In this document: positions 36,026 to 44,894 of the stretch, piece after piece | How positions within the stretch are numbered: position 1 is the stretch's first letter | Layout: every line of letters starts with the position of its first letter | Assembly: GCA_964617555.1 (NCBI GenBank) | Contig: CAZTYP010000064.1 | Location: 1-44,894 of the forward strand | DNA: 44,894 nt | From: 1-14-2-50-31-20 sp964617555 | GTDB lineage: Bacteria > Bacteroidota > Ignavibacteria > Ignavibacteriales > Melioribacteraceae | Direction: 5' to 3' | Translations under genes and position numbers: made by a program | Notes under the pieces: model-generated | The model's input: the letters and a program-made list of their open reading frames with translations, nothing else | Database searches by the model: none | What the model was told of the DNA's origin: nothing

Positions 36026-37900
36026 TTAAATTAAATCGGATTCCCCGTACCCGTCTAAAAGCATTTTTTTTTGTGTGGTTAACTCTTGATTAGCTTGAAG
36101 CAATTCAACAATTTTTTCTTCGTTTGTTGTAACTGCCAATAGATCTCTGTTTGCCTTTATTTGTTTATCAATAAGAGAAATTCTGTATTTCTTAATTATG
36201 TCTTTGGCATATTGCAAATGATTTAGTTCAATTTTATCATCTTCTCTTTTTTCATTCCATTTATTACTTATCATTTCATCGTTCATGGAAAGTTTCAAGG
36301 CAACGTCGCGTATCTCTTTATTCGTTATCTTTCCAATTATTGTGGAAGTTGAGACATCTCCGTTGGTATAACACTTTTCGATAATTTTCGAAATTGTTCT
36401 GTATGTTTTGTTTGAAAAATCCTCGGGGAAAATATAATCGAAGATATTTTCTATTATCTCGGTGTTTCCTTCCAACATTAGTTTTATAATATCTTTTTCA
36501 AATTTAAAAGAAGTATTATCAAGTTCGTGTGCGGTTTGCGGAGAAGGTGCCCCAAAACTTTTTCTGTCCGGATTTATCTTTACTTTCGAATTTTTTTTTC
36601 GGAGATTTTCGGAAATGGTGTCCAATTCGCGCTCAATTAATTTTTCTCTTAAATTAAATTTTTTGGAGATTGATTTAATAAAAATATTTTGTTTCAGTTC
36701 GTCTTCAACAAGGGAGATGTATTTTACCAATTCGCGTATAGCATTTGTGGTATCTGTAGGATTTTTGAATGCTCCGGCTTTTTCAAACTGTTCTGCCCGG
36801 AATTCAAGAAAATCCTTTGCTTCATCTATCTGTTTGTTAAATTCTTTTGTTCCGTATTTAACAATAAACGAATCGGGGTCTTCGCCGTTCGGAAGGGATA
36901 TTAATTTTACATCGAAATTATTTTTAAGCAACAATTCAATACTTCGGGTTGCCGCTTTTTGTCCGGCGGGGTCAGAATCAAAATTAACAACAATATTCTT
37001 CGTAAAACGGGAAAGCAACAGAACTTGTTCTTCGGTTAAGGCGGTTCCCGAAGAAGCAACAACATTTTTTACATTGTTTTGAAAGAGAGAGATAACATCC
37101 ATATAGCCTTCAACGAGAATTGCCATGTCCTGTTTGCGAATTTCTTCTTTTGAATGATAAAGTCCGTAAAGGGTTTTTCGTTTGGAGTAAATTTTCGATT
37201 CTGGAGAATTAATATATTTTGCCGTTTTTTCTTCGGCATTCATAACTCTACCGCCAAAGGCTATCACTCTACCGTTAGGAGAAAATATAGGAAAAATCGT
37301 ACGATTTCGGTATTTGTCGTAATAATCTCCATTATCTTTTTTATCAATTAAGCCAATCTCTTTTGCTTTTTGTAAATTTACATTGTTTTTTTTTAATTGG
37401 TTCAGCAGTGCATCCCAAGCGGAAAAAGCAAAACCCAAACCGAAAATTTTGATTGTTTGCAATTTTATTTTCCTGTTCTCAAAATATTTGCGGGCAATTT
37501 CTCCTTTAGGATTGTTTAACAAATTATCGGAAAAGAAACGGGCGGCAACAATGTTTATTTCGTACAACTCTTCAAACTCAGATTTCTCTTCAGTGTTTGC
37601 GCCGTGGGTCTCTTCAATCTTTATCCCTAAATTTTCAGCAAGTTCTTTTACCGATTCAACAAACGAGATATTTTTATATTCCATCAAAAAACGGAAAACA
37701 TTTCCTCCGGCATGGCAACCGAAACAATGATAAATTTGTTTTTCTCTGCTTACGGTAAAAGAAGGTGTCTTTTCGTTATGAAACGGACAAAGCCCGATAA
37801 AATTTTTTCCTCTGGGTTTTAAATGCACATAGGTAGAAATCAGATCCACAATGTCGGTTGAGTTTTTTATCTCTTCTATTTGATGCTCGGGTATTTGCAT
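36026..37900 (-). CDS. dnaG: DNA primase DnaG
   Basis: A 624-residue bacterial primase that lays down RNA primers for DNA replication. The N-terminal CHC2 zinc finger is complete (Cys38, His41, Cys59, Cys62 in CPFHNEKTPSF...YHCFGC). The catalytic core contains KYINSPESKIYSKRKTLYGL and the TOPRIM motifs ILVEGYMDVISL (metal-binding Glu), NVVASSGTALT and VVNFDSDPAGQKA (Asp-x-Asp). The C-terminal DnaB-binding part is diverged, as usual. There is no rpoD or rpsU beside it, so the classical macromolecular-synthesis operon is not kept. It is divergent from ispG, with 90-144 AT-rich bases between. Confidence 0.96.
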   Translation of the reverse strand: MQIPEHQIEEIKNSTDIVDLISTYVHLKPRGKNFIGLCPFHNEKTPSFTVSREKQIYHCFGCHAGGNVFRFLMEYKNISFVESVKELAENLGIKIEETHGANTEEKSEFEELYEINIVAARFFSDNLLNNPKGEIARKYFENRKIKLQTIKIFGLGFAFSAWDALLNQLKKNNVNLQKAKEIGLIDKKDNGDYYDKYRNRTIFPIFSPNGRVIAFGGRVMNAEEKTAKYINSPESKIYSKRKTLYGLYHSKEEIRKQDMAILVEGYMDVISLFQNNVKNVVASSGTALTEEQVLLLSRFTKNIVVNFDSDPAGQKAATRSIELLLKNNFDVKLISLPNGEDPDSFIVKYGTKEFNKQIDEAKDFLEFRAEQFEKAGAFKNPTDTTNAIRELVKYISLVEDELKQNIFIKSISKKFNLREKLIERELDTISENLRKKNSKVKINPDRKSFGAPSPQTAHELDNTSFKFEKDIIKLMLEGNTEIIENIFDYIFPEDFSNKTYRTISKIIEKCYTNGDVSTSTIIGKITNKEIRDVALKLSMNDEMISNKWNEKREDDKIELNHLQYAKDIIKKYRISLIDKQIKANRDLLAVTTNEEKIVELLQANQELTTQKKMLLDGYGESDLI

Positions 37901-38044
37901 GTGGTATTATCTAAGTAATATTTTATTTAATAGTGCTTACAAATTTAGTAAATAATTTAATTCTCATTTAATATCATTTATTATATTAAAATGTTATTTA
38001 AAAATAAATTTATAAAATTGTTTTTTTTGAAGGGAAAATTATTA

Positions 38045-39964
38045 ATGGAAAACGATTTGAAATATTGTAACAGTTTAACGAAATATTCGAGATTTAGAAC
38101 AAGAACCATTGATCTTAAAACATTGGGAATAGGCGGAAACAACCCTATTAGAATTCAATCGATGACTACAACAAATACAATGGATACGCTTGCCACGGTT
38201 GAACAAGCAATAAAAATGTATAAATCCGGCAGTGAACTTGTAAGAATAACCGCTCCCGGGATTAAAGAAGCGGAAAATTTAAAAAACATAAAAGACGAAT
38301 TAAACAAACGCGGATATTCATTCCCGTTAATTGCGGATATTCATTTTACTCCCAATGCTGCCGAAGCGGCGGCAAGGATTGTTGAAAAGGTAAGAATTAA
38401 TCCGGGGAATTATATAGATAAAAAGAAATTTAAACAAATTGAATATTCTGATAGCGAATATAATATGGAAATTGAAAAAATTGCGGAACGCTTTACACCG
38501 TTGATTAAAATCTGCAAAGAGTACGGAACCGCAATGAGAATAGGGACAAATCACGGTTCGCTTTCCGATAGAATAATGAGCCGTTACGGCGATACCCCGC
38601 TCGGGATGGTGGAATCCGCCCTTGAATTTGTAAGGATTTGCGAAGCGGAAAATTATTACAATATTGTACTGTCAATGAAATCGAGCAATCCTCAAGTTAT
38701 GGTGCAAGCGTATCGTTTGCTGGTAAATAAAATGCTTGCCGAGGGGATGAACTATCCGCTTCACTTAGGGGTAACGGAAGCGGGTGACGGCGACGATGCC
38801 AGAATAAAATCCGCCGTAGGTATAGGAACTTTACTTGAAGACGGGCTTGGAGATACAATTCGTGTATCCCTAACAGAGCCGCCGGAAAACGAAGCACCCG
38901 TTGCAAGAAAAATCGTAAAAAAATATTATTACCGATACGGGCACCCGAAGATAAAAGAAGTGAAAAATATTGGCAACAATCCTTTTACATATAAGCGAAG
39001 GGATACAACTACAATCAATAATATCGGCGGCAATAATTCTCCAGTTGTAATTGCCGATTTTTCAAAAAAAGAGATTACTTTAAAAACCCTTGCCGAAATA
39101 GGATTTACTGCAAATAATAATGCTTGGAAAAAATCCGACTTAACTCCGGATTATATTTATACGGGAGATAAAGAAATAAATATAACTCTTCCTAAAACCC
39201 TTGCCTGTATTGCGGATTATTCATGCTGGTTAAAAATGTCCGCTAAAGATACGGCTTTTCCGCTATTAGATGCTGAAGAATATCTTGCATTGCCTGAACT
39301 TTCCGCAAAACTTAATTTTGTTGAAGTTGATATTAACGATTTAACGGAAAAATTTATTTCAAAAATAAAAAACGATTTTACAACTACAATTGTTTTAAAT
39401 ACAAGCAATATCAATGGAATGATTGAGCAACGACGTGCTTTTTGGGAATTAATGCAACACAATGTTACAAATCCGGTAATAATCAAACGGGAATATGAAA
39501 TAAGAGATTCCGAACAATTAGTAATAGATTCCGCAACAGATTTCGGAGGTTTGCTGCTGGATGGTATGGGCGACGGGGTTTGGTTGAAAAACGAATATGC
39601 CGAGCCGGACAAAATTAATTCAACGCTTTTCGGTATTTTACAAGCAACTCGCACAAGAATTACAAAAACGGAATATATAGCTTGTCCTAGTTGCGGAAGA
39701 ACACTTTTTGATTTGGTTGAGGTAACCAATAAAATACGAAGCCGTACAAATCATTTGAAGGGAGTTAAGATAGGAATAATGGGGTGTATTGTAAACGGCC
39801 CGGGAGAAATGGCAGATGCCGATTACGGTTATGTTGGAAGCGGAGTTGGCAAAATTTCGTTATACAAAGGGCAGAAAATTATACTTCGCAATTTGGATGA
39901 AGACGTAGCGGTTGAAAAATTAATAGATTTAATTAAAAGTGACGGAAGATGGGTGGAAAAATAA
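38045..39964 (+). CDS. ispG: 4-hydroxy-3-methylbut-2-enyl diphosphate synthase IspG (large form)
   Basis: IspG converts MEcPP to HMBPP in the non-mevalonate isoprenoid pathway using a [4Fe-4S] cluster. From the ATG at 38045 it has 639 residues, against about 370 for the E. coli enzyme, because an extra domain sits between the TIM barrel and the iron-sulfur domain; this large form is known from Bacteroidota/Chlorobi, chlamydiae and plants. NPIRIQSMTTTNTMDT and PLIADIHFTP mark the barrel; the cluster cysteines are in ACPSCGRTLFD and MGCIVNGPGEMADADYG, all present. A start at 37991 would add 18 basic/hydrophobic residues that do not belong to the family, and an AAGGG motif lies upstream of the 38045 ATG, so I use the later start. 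Confidence 0.95.
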   Translation: MENDLKYCNSLTKYSRFRTRTIDLKTLGIGGNNPIRIQSMTTTNTMDTLATVEQAIKMYKSGSELVRITAPGIKEAENLKNIKDELNKRGYSFPLIADIHFTPNAAEAAARIVEKVRINPGNYIDKKKFKQIEYSDSEYNMEIEKIAERFTPLIKICKEYGTAMRIGTNHGSLSDRIMSRYGDTPLGMVESALEFVRICEAENYYNIVLSMKSSNPQVMVQAYRLLVNKMLAEGMNYPLHLGVTEAGDGDDARIKSAVGIGTLLEDGLGDTIRVSLTEPPENEAPVARKIVKKYYYRYGHPKIKEVKNIGNNPFTYKRRDTTTINNIGGNNSPVVIADFSKKEITLKTLAEIGFTANNNAWKKSDLTPDYIYTGDKEINITLPKTLACIADYSCWLKMSAKDTAFPLLDAEEYLALPELSAKLNFVEVDINDLTEKFISKIKNDFTTTIVLNTSNINGMIEQRRAFWELMQHNVTNPVIIKREYEIRDSEQLVIDSATDFGGLLLDGMGDGVWLKNEYAEPDKINSTLFGILQATRTRITKTEYIACPSCGRTLFDLVEVTNKIRSRTNHLKGVKIGIMGCIVNGPGEMADADYGYVGSGVGKISLYKGQKIILRNLDEDVAVEKLIDLIKSDGRWVEK

Positions 39965-40018
39965 AAGGGGATTTATTCCCTCGTCCGCTTAAGTAAAATT
40001 ATAATTAAGGGAGTTACC

Positions 40019-43000
40019 ATGAAAGCATTAAAATATATTTTTTTCTTCTTTATGTTTTTTCAGATTATTTTATTTGCCGGCAAAAACAAAAAGAGCAATG
40101 ATTCTCTTTGGCAATCGAGTACTTTTGCGGGGTTAAAATTCAGAAGCATAGGACCTGCATTTACTTCGGGAAGAATTGCGGACTTTGCGGTAAATCCTAA
40201 AAACAATAGCGAGTATTATGTTGGCGTTGCTTGCGGTCATATTTGGAAAACCGAAAACTCGGGGATTACATGGAAGCCCGTATTTGATAACTACGGAGTT
40301 TATTCAATCGGTGCTTTGGCAATGGACCCGAACAATTCTAATGTTGTATGGGCGGGAACCGGAGAAAACAATCATCAACGCGCATTGGGATATGGTAACG
40401 GTGTGTATAAAACCGTTGACGGCGGCGAAAGCTGGCAAAATATGGGGCTGCGTAATTCCAGACATATTGGAATGATTGCAATTGACCCGCGTAACAGCAA
40501 TATTGTTTTTGTAGCGGCGGAAGGTTCGGTTTGGGGACCCGGGGGCGACAGAGGTCTTTATAAAACTGTTAACGGCGGTAAGTTGTGGCGTAGGGTGTTA
40601 AACATATCGGAAAATACGGGCGTAAACAATGTTGTTATTGATCCTAAACATCCCGATATAATGTATGCCACATCCGAGCAACGAAGAAGACATGTTTTTA
40701 CAAAAATAGGCGGCGGACCTGAATCGGCTGTTTATAAATCAACTGATGGCGGTGAAACGTGGAGAAAAATAATGAAAGGTTTACCGAAAGTTGATATCGG
40801 CGGTATGGGGATTGCCGTTTCGCCGGTAAACACCGATGTTGTTTATCTGATTGTTGAAGCGGCAGAAGGCAAGGGCGGATTTTTTCGTTCTGCAAACAGA
40901 GGAGAATCTTGGCAAAAAATGAGTAATCATTCCGCAAGCGGGCAATATTATAACGAAATTTATTGCGACCCCGTAGATGTGAATAAAGTATATTCCCTTG
41001 AAACCCGTTCTTACTATACCGAAGACGGAGGTAAAACATGGAAGATGTTGGGGCTTTCAAAAAAACATGTTGACGACCATGCAATGTGGATTGACCCGAA
41101 TGATACAAAACATTTTCTTATAGGTTGCGACGGAGGAATTTATGAAACTTTTGACGGCGGTAAAAATTATTTGTTTAAAAACAATCTCCCCGTTACACAA
41201 TTTTACAGGGTTAATGTGGATAACGAATATCCTTTTTACAATATATACGGGGGTACCCAGGACAACAACAGCATGGGAGGTCCTTCCCGCACTCTTCGTT
41301 CAACCGGCATTACAAACGACGATTGGTTTATTACTAACGGCGGAGACGGATTTTGGGGTGCAATTGATCCTACCGATCCGAACATCGTTTATGCGGAAGC
41401 CCAATACGGCAATATGGTACGTTACGATAGAAAAAGCGGAGAAGCTGTTTCCATCCGTCCCGAGCCGGCCGAAGGTGAACTTACTTTTAAATGGAATTGG
41501 AATACCCCTTTGATTATCAGCCCTCATTCTCATACCCGCCTTTACACTGTTGCCGAACGTGTTTTCAGAAGTGATGACAGGGGCAATAGCTGGACAGAAA
41601 TAAGCGGAGATATTACCCGAAAACTTGACAGAAATACGTGGAAAGTGATGGGGAAATATTGGAGTGTTGACGCCGTTGCAAAAGATGTTTCCACGTCCTT
41701 ATTCGGAATGGGAGTGGCTTTGGACGAATCTCCGGTAAAAGAGAATTTACTTTTTATCGGAACAGACGACGGTTTGATTCAGGTAAGCGAGGATGCAAAA
41801 AATTGGCGAAAAATTTCAGACTTTCCCGGTGTGCCGGAATTTACTTATGTAAGCGATATTAAAGCCTCCCGTTTTAATGAAAATGTTGTTTTTGCTTCTT
41901 TCGATAACAGAAAGCGTGATGATTTTAAACCGTATCTGTTAATGAGTAACAATAAAGGGAAAACGTGGAAATCTATAACCGGAAATTTACCGGACAGTGG
42001 TACGGTTCATACAATTGAACAGGATTTTGTTAATCCTAATCTCCTTTTTGTGGGGACGGAGTTCGGAGTTTTCTTTTCGCCGGATAAAGGGCAGAAATGG
42101 ATTCAACTTAAAAACGGATTACCCGCAATTGCAGTAAGAGATATGGTAATTCAAAAACGAGAAAGCGATTTGGTATTGGCTACATTTGGCCGCGGTTTTT
42201 ATATCCTTGACGATTATTCCGCTTTAAGAAGCATTACCGATTCGTTGCTTGAAAAACAGGCAACCGTCTTTCCGATAAAAAAAGGATTAATGTATATACA
42301 GCAAAGAGGCAGATACGGACAAGGAGCAACTTATTTCGAAGCGCCTAATCCTCCTTTCGGAGTAACGTTTACATATTATTTAAAAGAAAAACCGATGACC
42401 AAAAGGGAAATAAGAAAAAAGGAAGAGAAAAAACTTTTTGAAAAAGGAGAAAAAATTTATCAACCGGATTATATGGAATTGGAAAAAGAACAAAAAGAAT
42501 TACCTCCACACTTAATTTTCACAATCACAGATAAAGAAGGGAAGTTTGTGCGAAGATTAATAACACCGGCTAAAAAAGGGATTAATCGTTTAACGTGGGA
42601 TATGCGTCATCAAAATTTATATCCGGTAAAATTAAAAGAGGGAAAATTCAATCCGGTTGCAAAAATCGGAAGCAGTTATCCTGCAATACCCGGCAAATAT
42701 TTTGTGAGTATGGATATATATTCAAACGGCGACATACAAAATCTTGTTCCGCCGCAACAATTTGAAACGGAAGTATTACAAAACAGAACGTTGCCGCCGG
42801 CAAATATTGATGAGTTAAAACAGTTTCAACAAAAATCAATAGACTTGGCACGGGTTGTTTGGGGAACTCAAAAATATGCCGAGAATTTGAAAGAGAGATT
42901 GGAACTGGTAAAACAAGCAATTTATGCCACACCTGCAAAATCTTACGATATGTTTAACAAGGCAAACATACTTTACGATAATGTGGATGAAATACTTTTT

Positions 43001-43288
43001 GAATTTAATGGAGAAAAACCGAAAGCGAGTGTTGAAGAAATTCCACCGACATCGGTTACAATTAAGAGTCGTTTAGAAACACTGCTTTACACAAATTGGC
43101 GAGCAATTACGGATATAACGCAAAATCAGAAAACCGCTTATGATATATTAACAAAACGGATACGAAAAATACAAAAGAGATTGTTGGAAATAAGCGAAAA
43201 CGAATTGAAAAAATTGGAAGCGGAAATGGATGAAAAAAATGCTCCGTGGACACCCGGCAGAATGCCCGTATTAAAGGAAATTTTATAA
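40019..43288 (+). CDS. Secreted sortilin/VPS10-type beta-propeller protein with Asp-box (BNR) repeats
   Basis: A 1089-residue exported protein with a signal peptide (hydrophobic core about 6-20). Asp-box motifs of the form D-x-G-x-x-W recur: NSGITW, DGGESW, DGGETW, NRGESW, DGGKTW, DRGNSW, NKGKTW and DKGQKW, plus WAGTGENNHQ and FIGTDDGL blade phrases, giving one or two large propellers over residues 35-750. The family is often labelled glycosyl hydrolase, but no sialidase active site was recognised, and relatives are better described as VPS10/sortilin-like exoproteins. The last 300 residues carry a beta-sandwich-like stretch (LIFTITDKEGKFVRRLITPAKKG) and a helical tail. No type IX sorting domain is seen (the end is PGRMPVLKEIL). 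It probably stands alone. Confidence 0.85.
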   Translation: MKALKYIFFFFMFFQIILFAGKNKKSNDSLWQSSTFAGLKFRSIGPAFTSGRIADFAVNPKNNSEYYVGVACGHIWKTENSGITWKPVFDNYGVYSIGALAMDPNNSNVVWAGTGENNHQRALGYGNGVYKTVDGGESWQNMGLRNSRHIGMIAIDPRNSNIVFVAAEGSVWGPGGDRGLYKTVNGGKLWRRVLNISENTGVNNVVIDPKHPDIMYATSEQRRRHVFTKIGGGPESAVYKSTDGGETWRKIMKGLPKVDIGGMGIAVSPVNTDVVYLIVEAAEGKGGFFRSANRGESWQKMSNHSASGQYYNEIYCDPVDVNKVYSLETRSYYTEDGGKTWKMLGLSKKHVDDHAMWIDPNDTKHFLIGCDGGIYETFDGGKNYLFKNNLPVTQFYRVNVDNEYPFYNIYGGTQDNNSMGGPSRTLRSTGITNDDWFITNGGDGFWGAIDPTDPNIVYAEAQYGNMVRYDRKSGEAVSIRPEPAEGELTFKWNWNTPLIISPHSHTRLYTVAERVFRSDDRGNSWTEISGDITRKLDRNTWKVMGKYWSVDAVAKDVSTSLFGMGVALDESPVKENLLFIGTDDGLIQVSEDAKNWRKISDFPGVPEFTYVSDIKASRFNENVVFASFDNRKRDDFKPYLLMSNNKGKTWKSITGNLPDSGTVHTIEQDFVNPNLLFVGTEFGVFFSPDKGQKWIQLKNGLPAIAVRDMVIQKRESDLVLATFGRGFYILDDYSALRSITDSLLEKQATVFPIKKGLMYIQQRGRYGQGATYFEAPNPPFGVTFTYYLKEKPMTKREIRKKEEKKLFEKGEKIYQPDYMELEKEQKELPPHLIFTITDKEGKFVRRLITPAKKGINRLTWDMRHQNLYPVKLKEGKFNPVAKIGSSYPAIPGKYFVSMDIYSNGDIQNLVPPQQFETEVLQNRTLPPANIDELKQFQQKSIDLARVVWGTQKYAENLKERLELVKQAIYATPAKSYDMFNKANILYDNVDEILFEFNGEKPKASVEEIPPTSVTIKSRLETLLYTNWRAITDITQNQKTAYDILTKRIRKIQKRLLEISENELKKLEAEMDEKNAPWTPGRMPVLKEIL

Positions 43289-43395
43289 AAGTCGTGCTTT
43301 CGGAAAATAAGTAATAGATAAAAATAAGATTGGAGTTTTTAATATTATTTTAAGATATTTGTTATTCTTATTTTTAAGAGTTGTTCTTAAATAAA

Positions 43396-43483
43396 GGAGA
43401 GTTGGCAGAGCTGGTTGAATGCACCGGTCTTGAAAACCGGCAAGGATTCACGTCCTTCGGGGGTTCGAATCCCTCACTCTCCG
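43396..43483 (+). tRNA. tRNA-Ser (anticodon UGA)
   Basis: An 88-base class II tRNA. The acceptor stem GGAGAGT pairs with ACTCTCC, discriminator G. The anticodon arm is CCGGT-CTTGAAA-ACCGG with anticodon TGA (43431-43433), reading UCA-type serine codons. A long variable arm (CAAGGATTCACGTCCTTC) and the T arm GGGGGTTCGAATCCCTC follow. CC follows the discriminator in the genome, then CTTAT, so the full CCA is not encoded. Confidence 0.97.
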
Positions 43484-43495
43484 CCCTTATTCTTA

Positions 43496-43526
43496 AGCCC
43501 GTTTCACTGTGATTCGGGCTTTTTTA
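43496..43526 (+). terminator. Terminator after tRNA-Ser
   Basis: AAGCCCG and CGGGCTT (43495-43501 and 43515-43521) form a seven-pair stem with a 13-base loop and a following T-run, beginning about a dozen bases after the tRNA. It is a normal factor-independent terminator. Confidence 0.85.
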
Positions 43527-43776
43527 TTATCTTGCCATTTTAGTTCACATAGTGCGGGTTTAGGTTGCATTATAAATATTCAAGGTGTTTGTTACTGATT
43601 GTGTGTGATGGTAAAATTTCCGATAATACATATAATACCGTGTGTATGAAAACCAACATCTTTCAGTTCGCTTACCTTAGCGTAACCATTTTTGGATTTT
43701 ATATGTTCTTTTATCTTTGTACACCTTGCTTCAATCTTTTTGCCGAATGAACAAAACAGCAGAAGAAATGAGCCGT
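43527..43776. other. 250-base gap between tRNA-Ser terminator and Sel1-repeat gene
   Basis: No convincing gene. A 61-codon plus-strand frame (43565-43750) exists, but it is Cys/Phe/Tyr-rich, lacks a ribosome site and has no family resemblance. I saw no direct repeat of the tRNA 3' end here, and no CRISPR-type repeats. Confidence 0.5.
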
Positions 43777-44232
43777 TTATCTAAAAAGCTTTGCAATATT
43801 ATTAAATATTGTGTCCGGTAGGTTTTCTAAAAACTCTATTCTTTTAAGTGCCTCTTCGGCTTTGGGTGAGCCTAATAGTTTTGCTTCGTTATAATAGCTT
43901 TTGGCTTTCTTTTTGTTGGCTTCTACCCCTTTCCCTTTTTCATACATACAGCCTAATTTATAAATTATTGTCGGATTGTTTTGCACCAAAAGTTTTTGTA
44001 ATCTGCGAAACCTAACTCTCTCAATTAACTCACGAATATTAACAATAACAAGCCCAATTATTGATGCAATTATTATTGTTCCAAATTGTATTGCCATTAG
44101 CCACGCCACAAAGATGTGTGTAACTGTCCAAAGACTTATTGCTACAGTTGCAATGTAATATTTTTTTCTGCTTAGAAATGCTGTTATTAAAATTATTGAT
44201 GCAATTAATATTTGATATAACGCTATTATCAT
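43777..44232 (-). CDS. Small membrane protein with a C-terminal Sel1-like repeat
   Basis: A 151-residue protein with an N-terminal half of hydrophobic helices (about 2-20, 26-45 and 48-65), followed by a basic amphipathic stretch (RELIERVRFRRLQKLL) and a Sel1-like repeat, IIYKLGCMYEKGKGVEANKKKAKSYYNEAKLLG spread over about residues 89-121. Sel1 repeats are TPR-related protein-binding modules. The topology puts the repeat probably in the cytoplasm. It lies 125 bases from cas2 on the same strand, but its link to CRISPR is positional only. I cannot name a function; the gene is AT-rich like its neighbours. Confidence 0.65.
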   Translation of the reverse strand: MIIALYQILIASIILITAFLSRKKYYIATVAISLWTVTHIFVAWLMAIQFGTIIIASIIGLVIVNIRELIERVRFRRLQKLLVQNNPTIIYKLGCMYEKGKGVEANKKKAKSYYNEAKLLGSPKAEEALKRIEFLENLPDTIFNNIAKLFR

Positions 44233-44357
44233 ATGTTACTATCTTCTTCTGATGATAAAATCTGCCTACATCCTCATCCCGTTATGCATAAACTTTACAA
44301 TTTATTATTTAATATTGAGTAAATTATTCCAAGTTAAATTTACTTTAATGAAACCTC

Positions 44358-44645
44358 TTATATAAAATTTGACATATCGTTTTTATTAATTCCCAATAAT
44401 TCTTTATTTATTACCTCGGTATTACGTACTTTATAAAAAATAATTGAATCCTCTTTTTTGTTTATTTTGGCTTTGAGTTCTTTGACGAAAGAAATATACT
44501 GTGACTTTGAAAGTTCACCCTCAAATACCGATTTCTGAACCCAAGATAAATATTTTCTGCACGTCTTTAATATTTTAGGTAATCGCTTAGGAGATGCAAT
44601 ATCATAAACAATAATATAATACATAGTTCTTTGTTCTGTTACCAT
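44358..44645 (-). CDS. cas2: CRISPR-associated endoribonuclease/integration protein Cas2
   Basis: A small ferredoxin-fold Cas2 of 88-95 residues. The hallmark MYYIIVYDI has the conserved Asp at the end of strand one; KTCRKYLSWVQKSVFEGELS is the typical second block, and EDSIIFYKVRN the third. Cas2 dimers bridge two Cas1 dimers in spacer acquisition. The first ATG (44645) overlaps the end of cas1 by seven bases and would add seven residues; the ATG at 44624 gives the standard family N-terminus. Neither has a clear ribosome site, so coupling with cas1 may decide. The sequence is most like Cas2 of type I-B/III-type systems from memory. Confidence 0.93.
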   Translation of the reverse strand: MVTEQRTMYYIIVYDIASPKRLPKILKTCRKYLSWVQKSVFEGELSKSQYISFVKELKAKINKKEDSIIFYKVRNTEVINKELLGINKNDMSNFI

Positions 44646-44894
44646 TTTGAAATATAAGCCGTATAATTAACGTTATCCGGTTCATTTATTAACGCAACTA
44701 ATTTATAACATTCTTCTAAAACCAATCTTTTATAAGAATATCTTTTTGTTTTACCAGATAATTTTAATTTAGAATATATTTTATTTTCAAACTCTTGAGT
44801 AAATTTTCTTTTCCCTTCTTTTTTTATAATACACATTCCGTTTTTAATAAAAAAATCCTTTTCCGATAGTATGTTTTTGTTTATCATTTTAAAA
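44639..44894 (-). CDS. cas1: CRISPR integrase Cas1, C-terminal end only (cut by window edge)
   Basis: The frame is open to the right edge of the window and ends at 44639, giving about 84 residues of C-terminus. It reads INKNILSEKDFFIKNGMCIIKK, then GKRKFTQEFENKIYSKL and YSYKRLVLEECYKLVALI, ending in YISKW. This matches the helical C-terminal end of Cas1 (a YS-x-R-x-L..ECYKL block and terminal Trp). The catalytic Glu/His/Asp residues are upstream, outside the window, so activity cannot be judged. The stop overlaps the first possible cas2 start by seven bases, the normal cas1-cas2 arrangement. The Met at 44887 is internal, not the start. Confidence 0.88.
   Translation of the reverse strand, partial: FKMINKNILSEKDFFIKNGMCIIKKEGKRKFTQEFENKIYSKLKLSGKTKRYSYKRLVLEECYKLVALINEPDNVNYTAYISKW

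Noticed and set aside
36462..37082. 206-codon plus-strand frame opposite dnaG
   Set aside because: It is the mirror of the primase TOPRIM coding region; Phe/Ser-rich translation is what antisense of Lys/Glu-rich genes gives.
39217..39729. 170-codon minus-strand frame opposite ispG
   Set aside because: Shadow of the IspG inserted domain; no family features.
39966..39981. Short AGGGGA/TTCCCT hairpin after ispG
   Set aside because: Six weak pairs and no T-run; not convincing as a terminator.
43565..43750. 61-codon plus-strand frame after tRNA-Ser
   Set aside because: No ribosome site, odd composition and no resemblance to a known small protein; kept as non-coding.
43484..44357. CRISPR array downstream of cas2
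   Set aside because: No regularly spaced direct repeats exist between the tRNA and cas2; the array must lie off the right edge or elsewhere.

Overview
The window is AT-rich, densely coding DNA of a Gram-negative, Bacteroidota/Chlorobi/Ignavibacteria-like bacterium. This rests on protein style, not a marker gene: many Sec-signal outer-membrane proteins, a PorQ-like type IX secretion protein, a large IspG of the kind found in this group, long TPR and fibronectin-type-III (Fn3) proteins and a sortilin/VPS10-type beta-propeller. Several genes (queF, cspA, the lyase at the left edge, the Fn3 gene) have clear Shine-Dalgarno sequences, which fits Ignavibacteria/Chlorobi somewhat better than typical Bacteroidia. 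The genus cannot be named from this.

Layout. 1-1674 (minus): N-terminal part of a tyrosine phenol-lyase/tryptophanase family enzyme, then the queuosine pair queC-queF. 1838-4434 (minus): three envelope proteins (FadL-like barrel, small barrel, anchored secreted protein). 4689-6768: a PorQ-like protein (plus) facing a secreted TPR protein (minus). 7235-9525 (plus): alpha/beta hydrolase and a group II PLP decarboxylase. 9738-27914 (plus): the centrepiece, a compact four-gene run encoding a 4140-residue secreted giant, a 652-residue Fn3 protein, a secreted TPR protein of about 667 residues and a 573-residue probable outer-membrane barrel. 28156-33695: a tripartite RND efflux operon (TolC-like channel, lipoprotein adaptor, pump), closed by a good terminator. 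33778-35480: a lipoprotein HAD phosphatase overlapping a DUF2490 barrel gene. 35764-43288: cold-shock protein, dnaG, ispG and a 1089-residue beta-propeller exoprotein. 43396-44894: tRNA-Ser(UGA), a terminator, a near-empty stretch, a Sel1-repeat membrane protein, cas2 and the 3' end of cas1. The array must lie outside the window.

The most novel-looking element is the 18-kb giant-protein operon. The giant has a TANFOR-like plus Fn3-like N-terminus, a very long beta-rich section built on an internal duplication of about 725 residues with conserved cysteine pairs, a helical section of about 500 residues and an Fn3-rich C-terminus. It is followed by a second Fn3 protein, a TPR scaffold and a candidate outer-membrane partner. 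I read this as a cell-surface or periplasm-spanning assembly with its accessory proteins. That reading is inference: no enzyme motif or type IX sorting domain was recognised in it.
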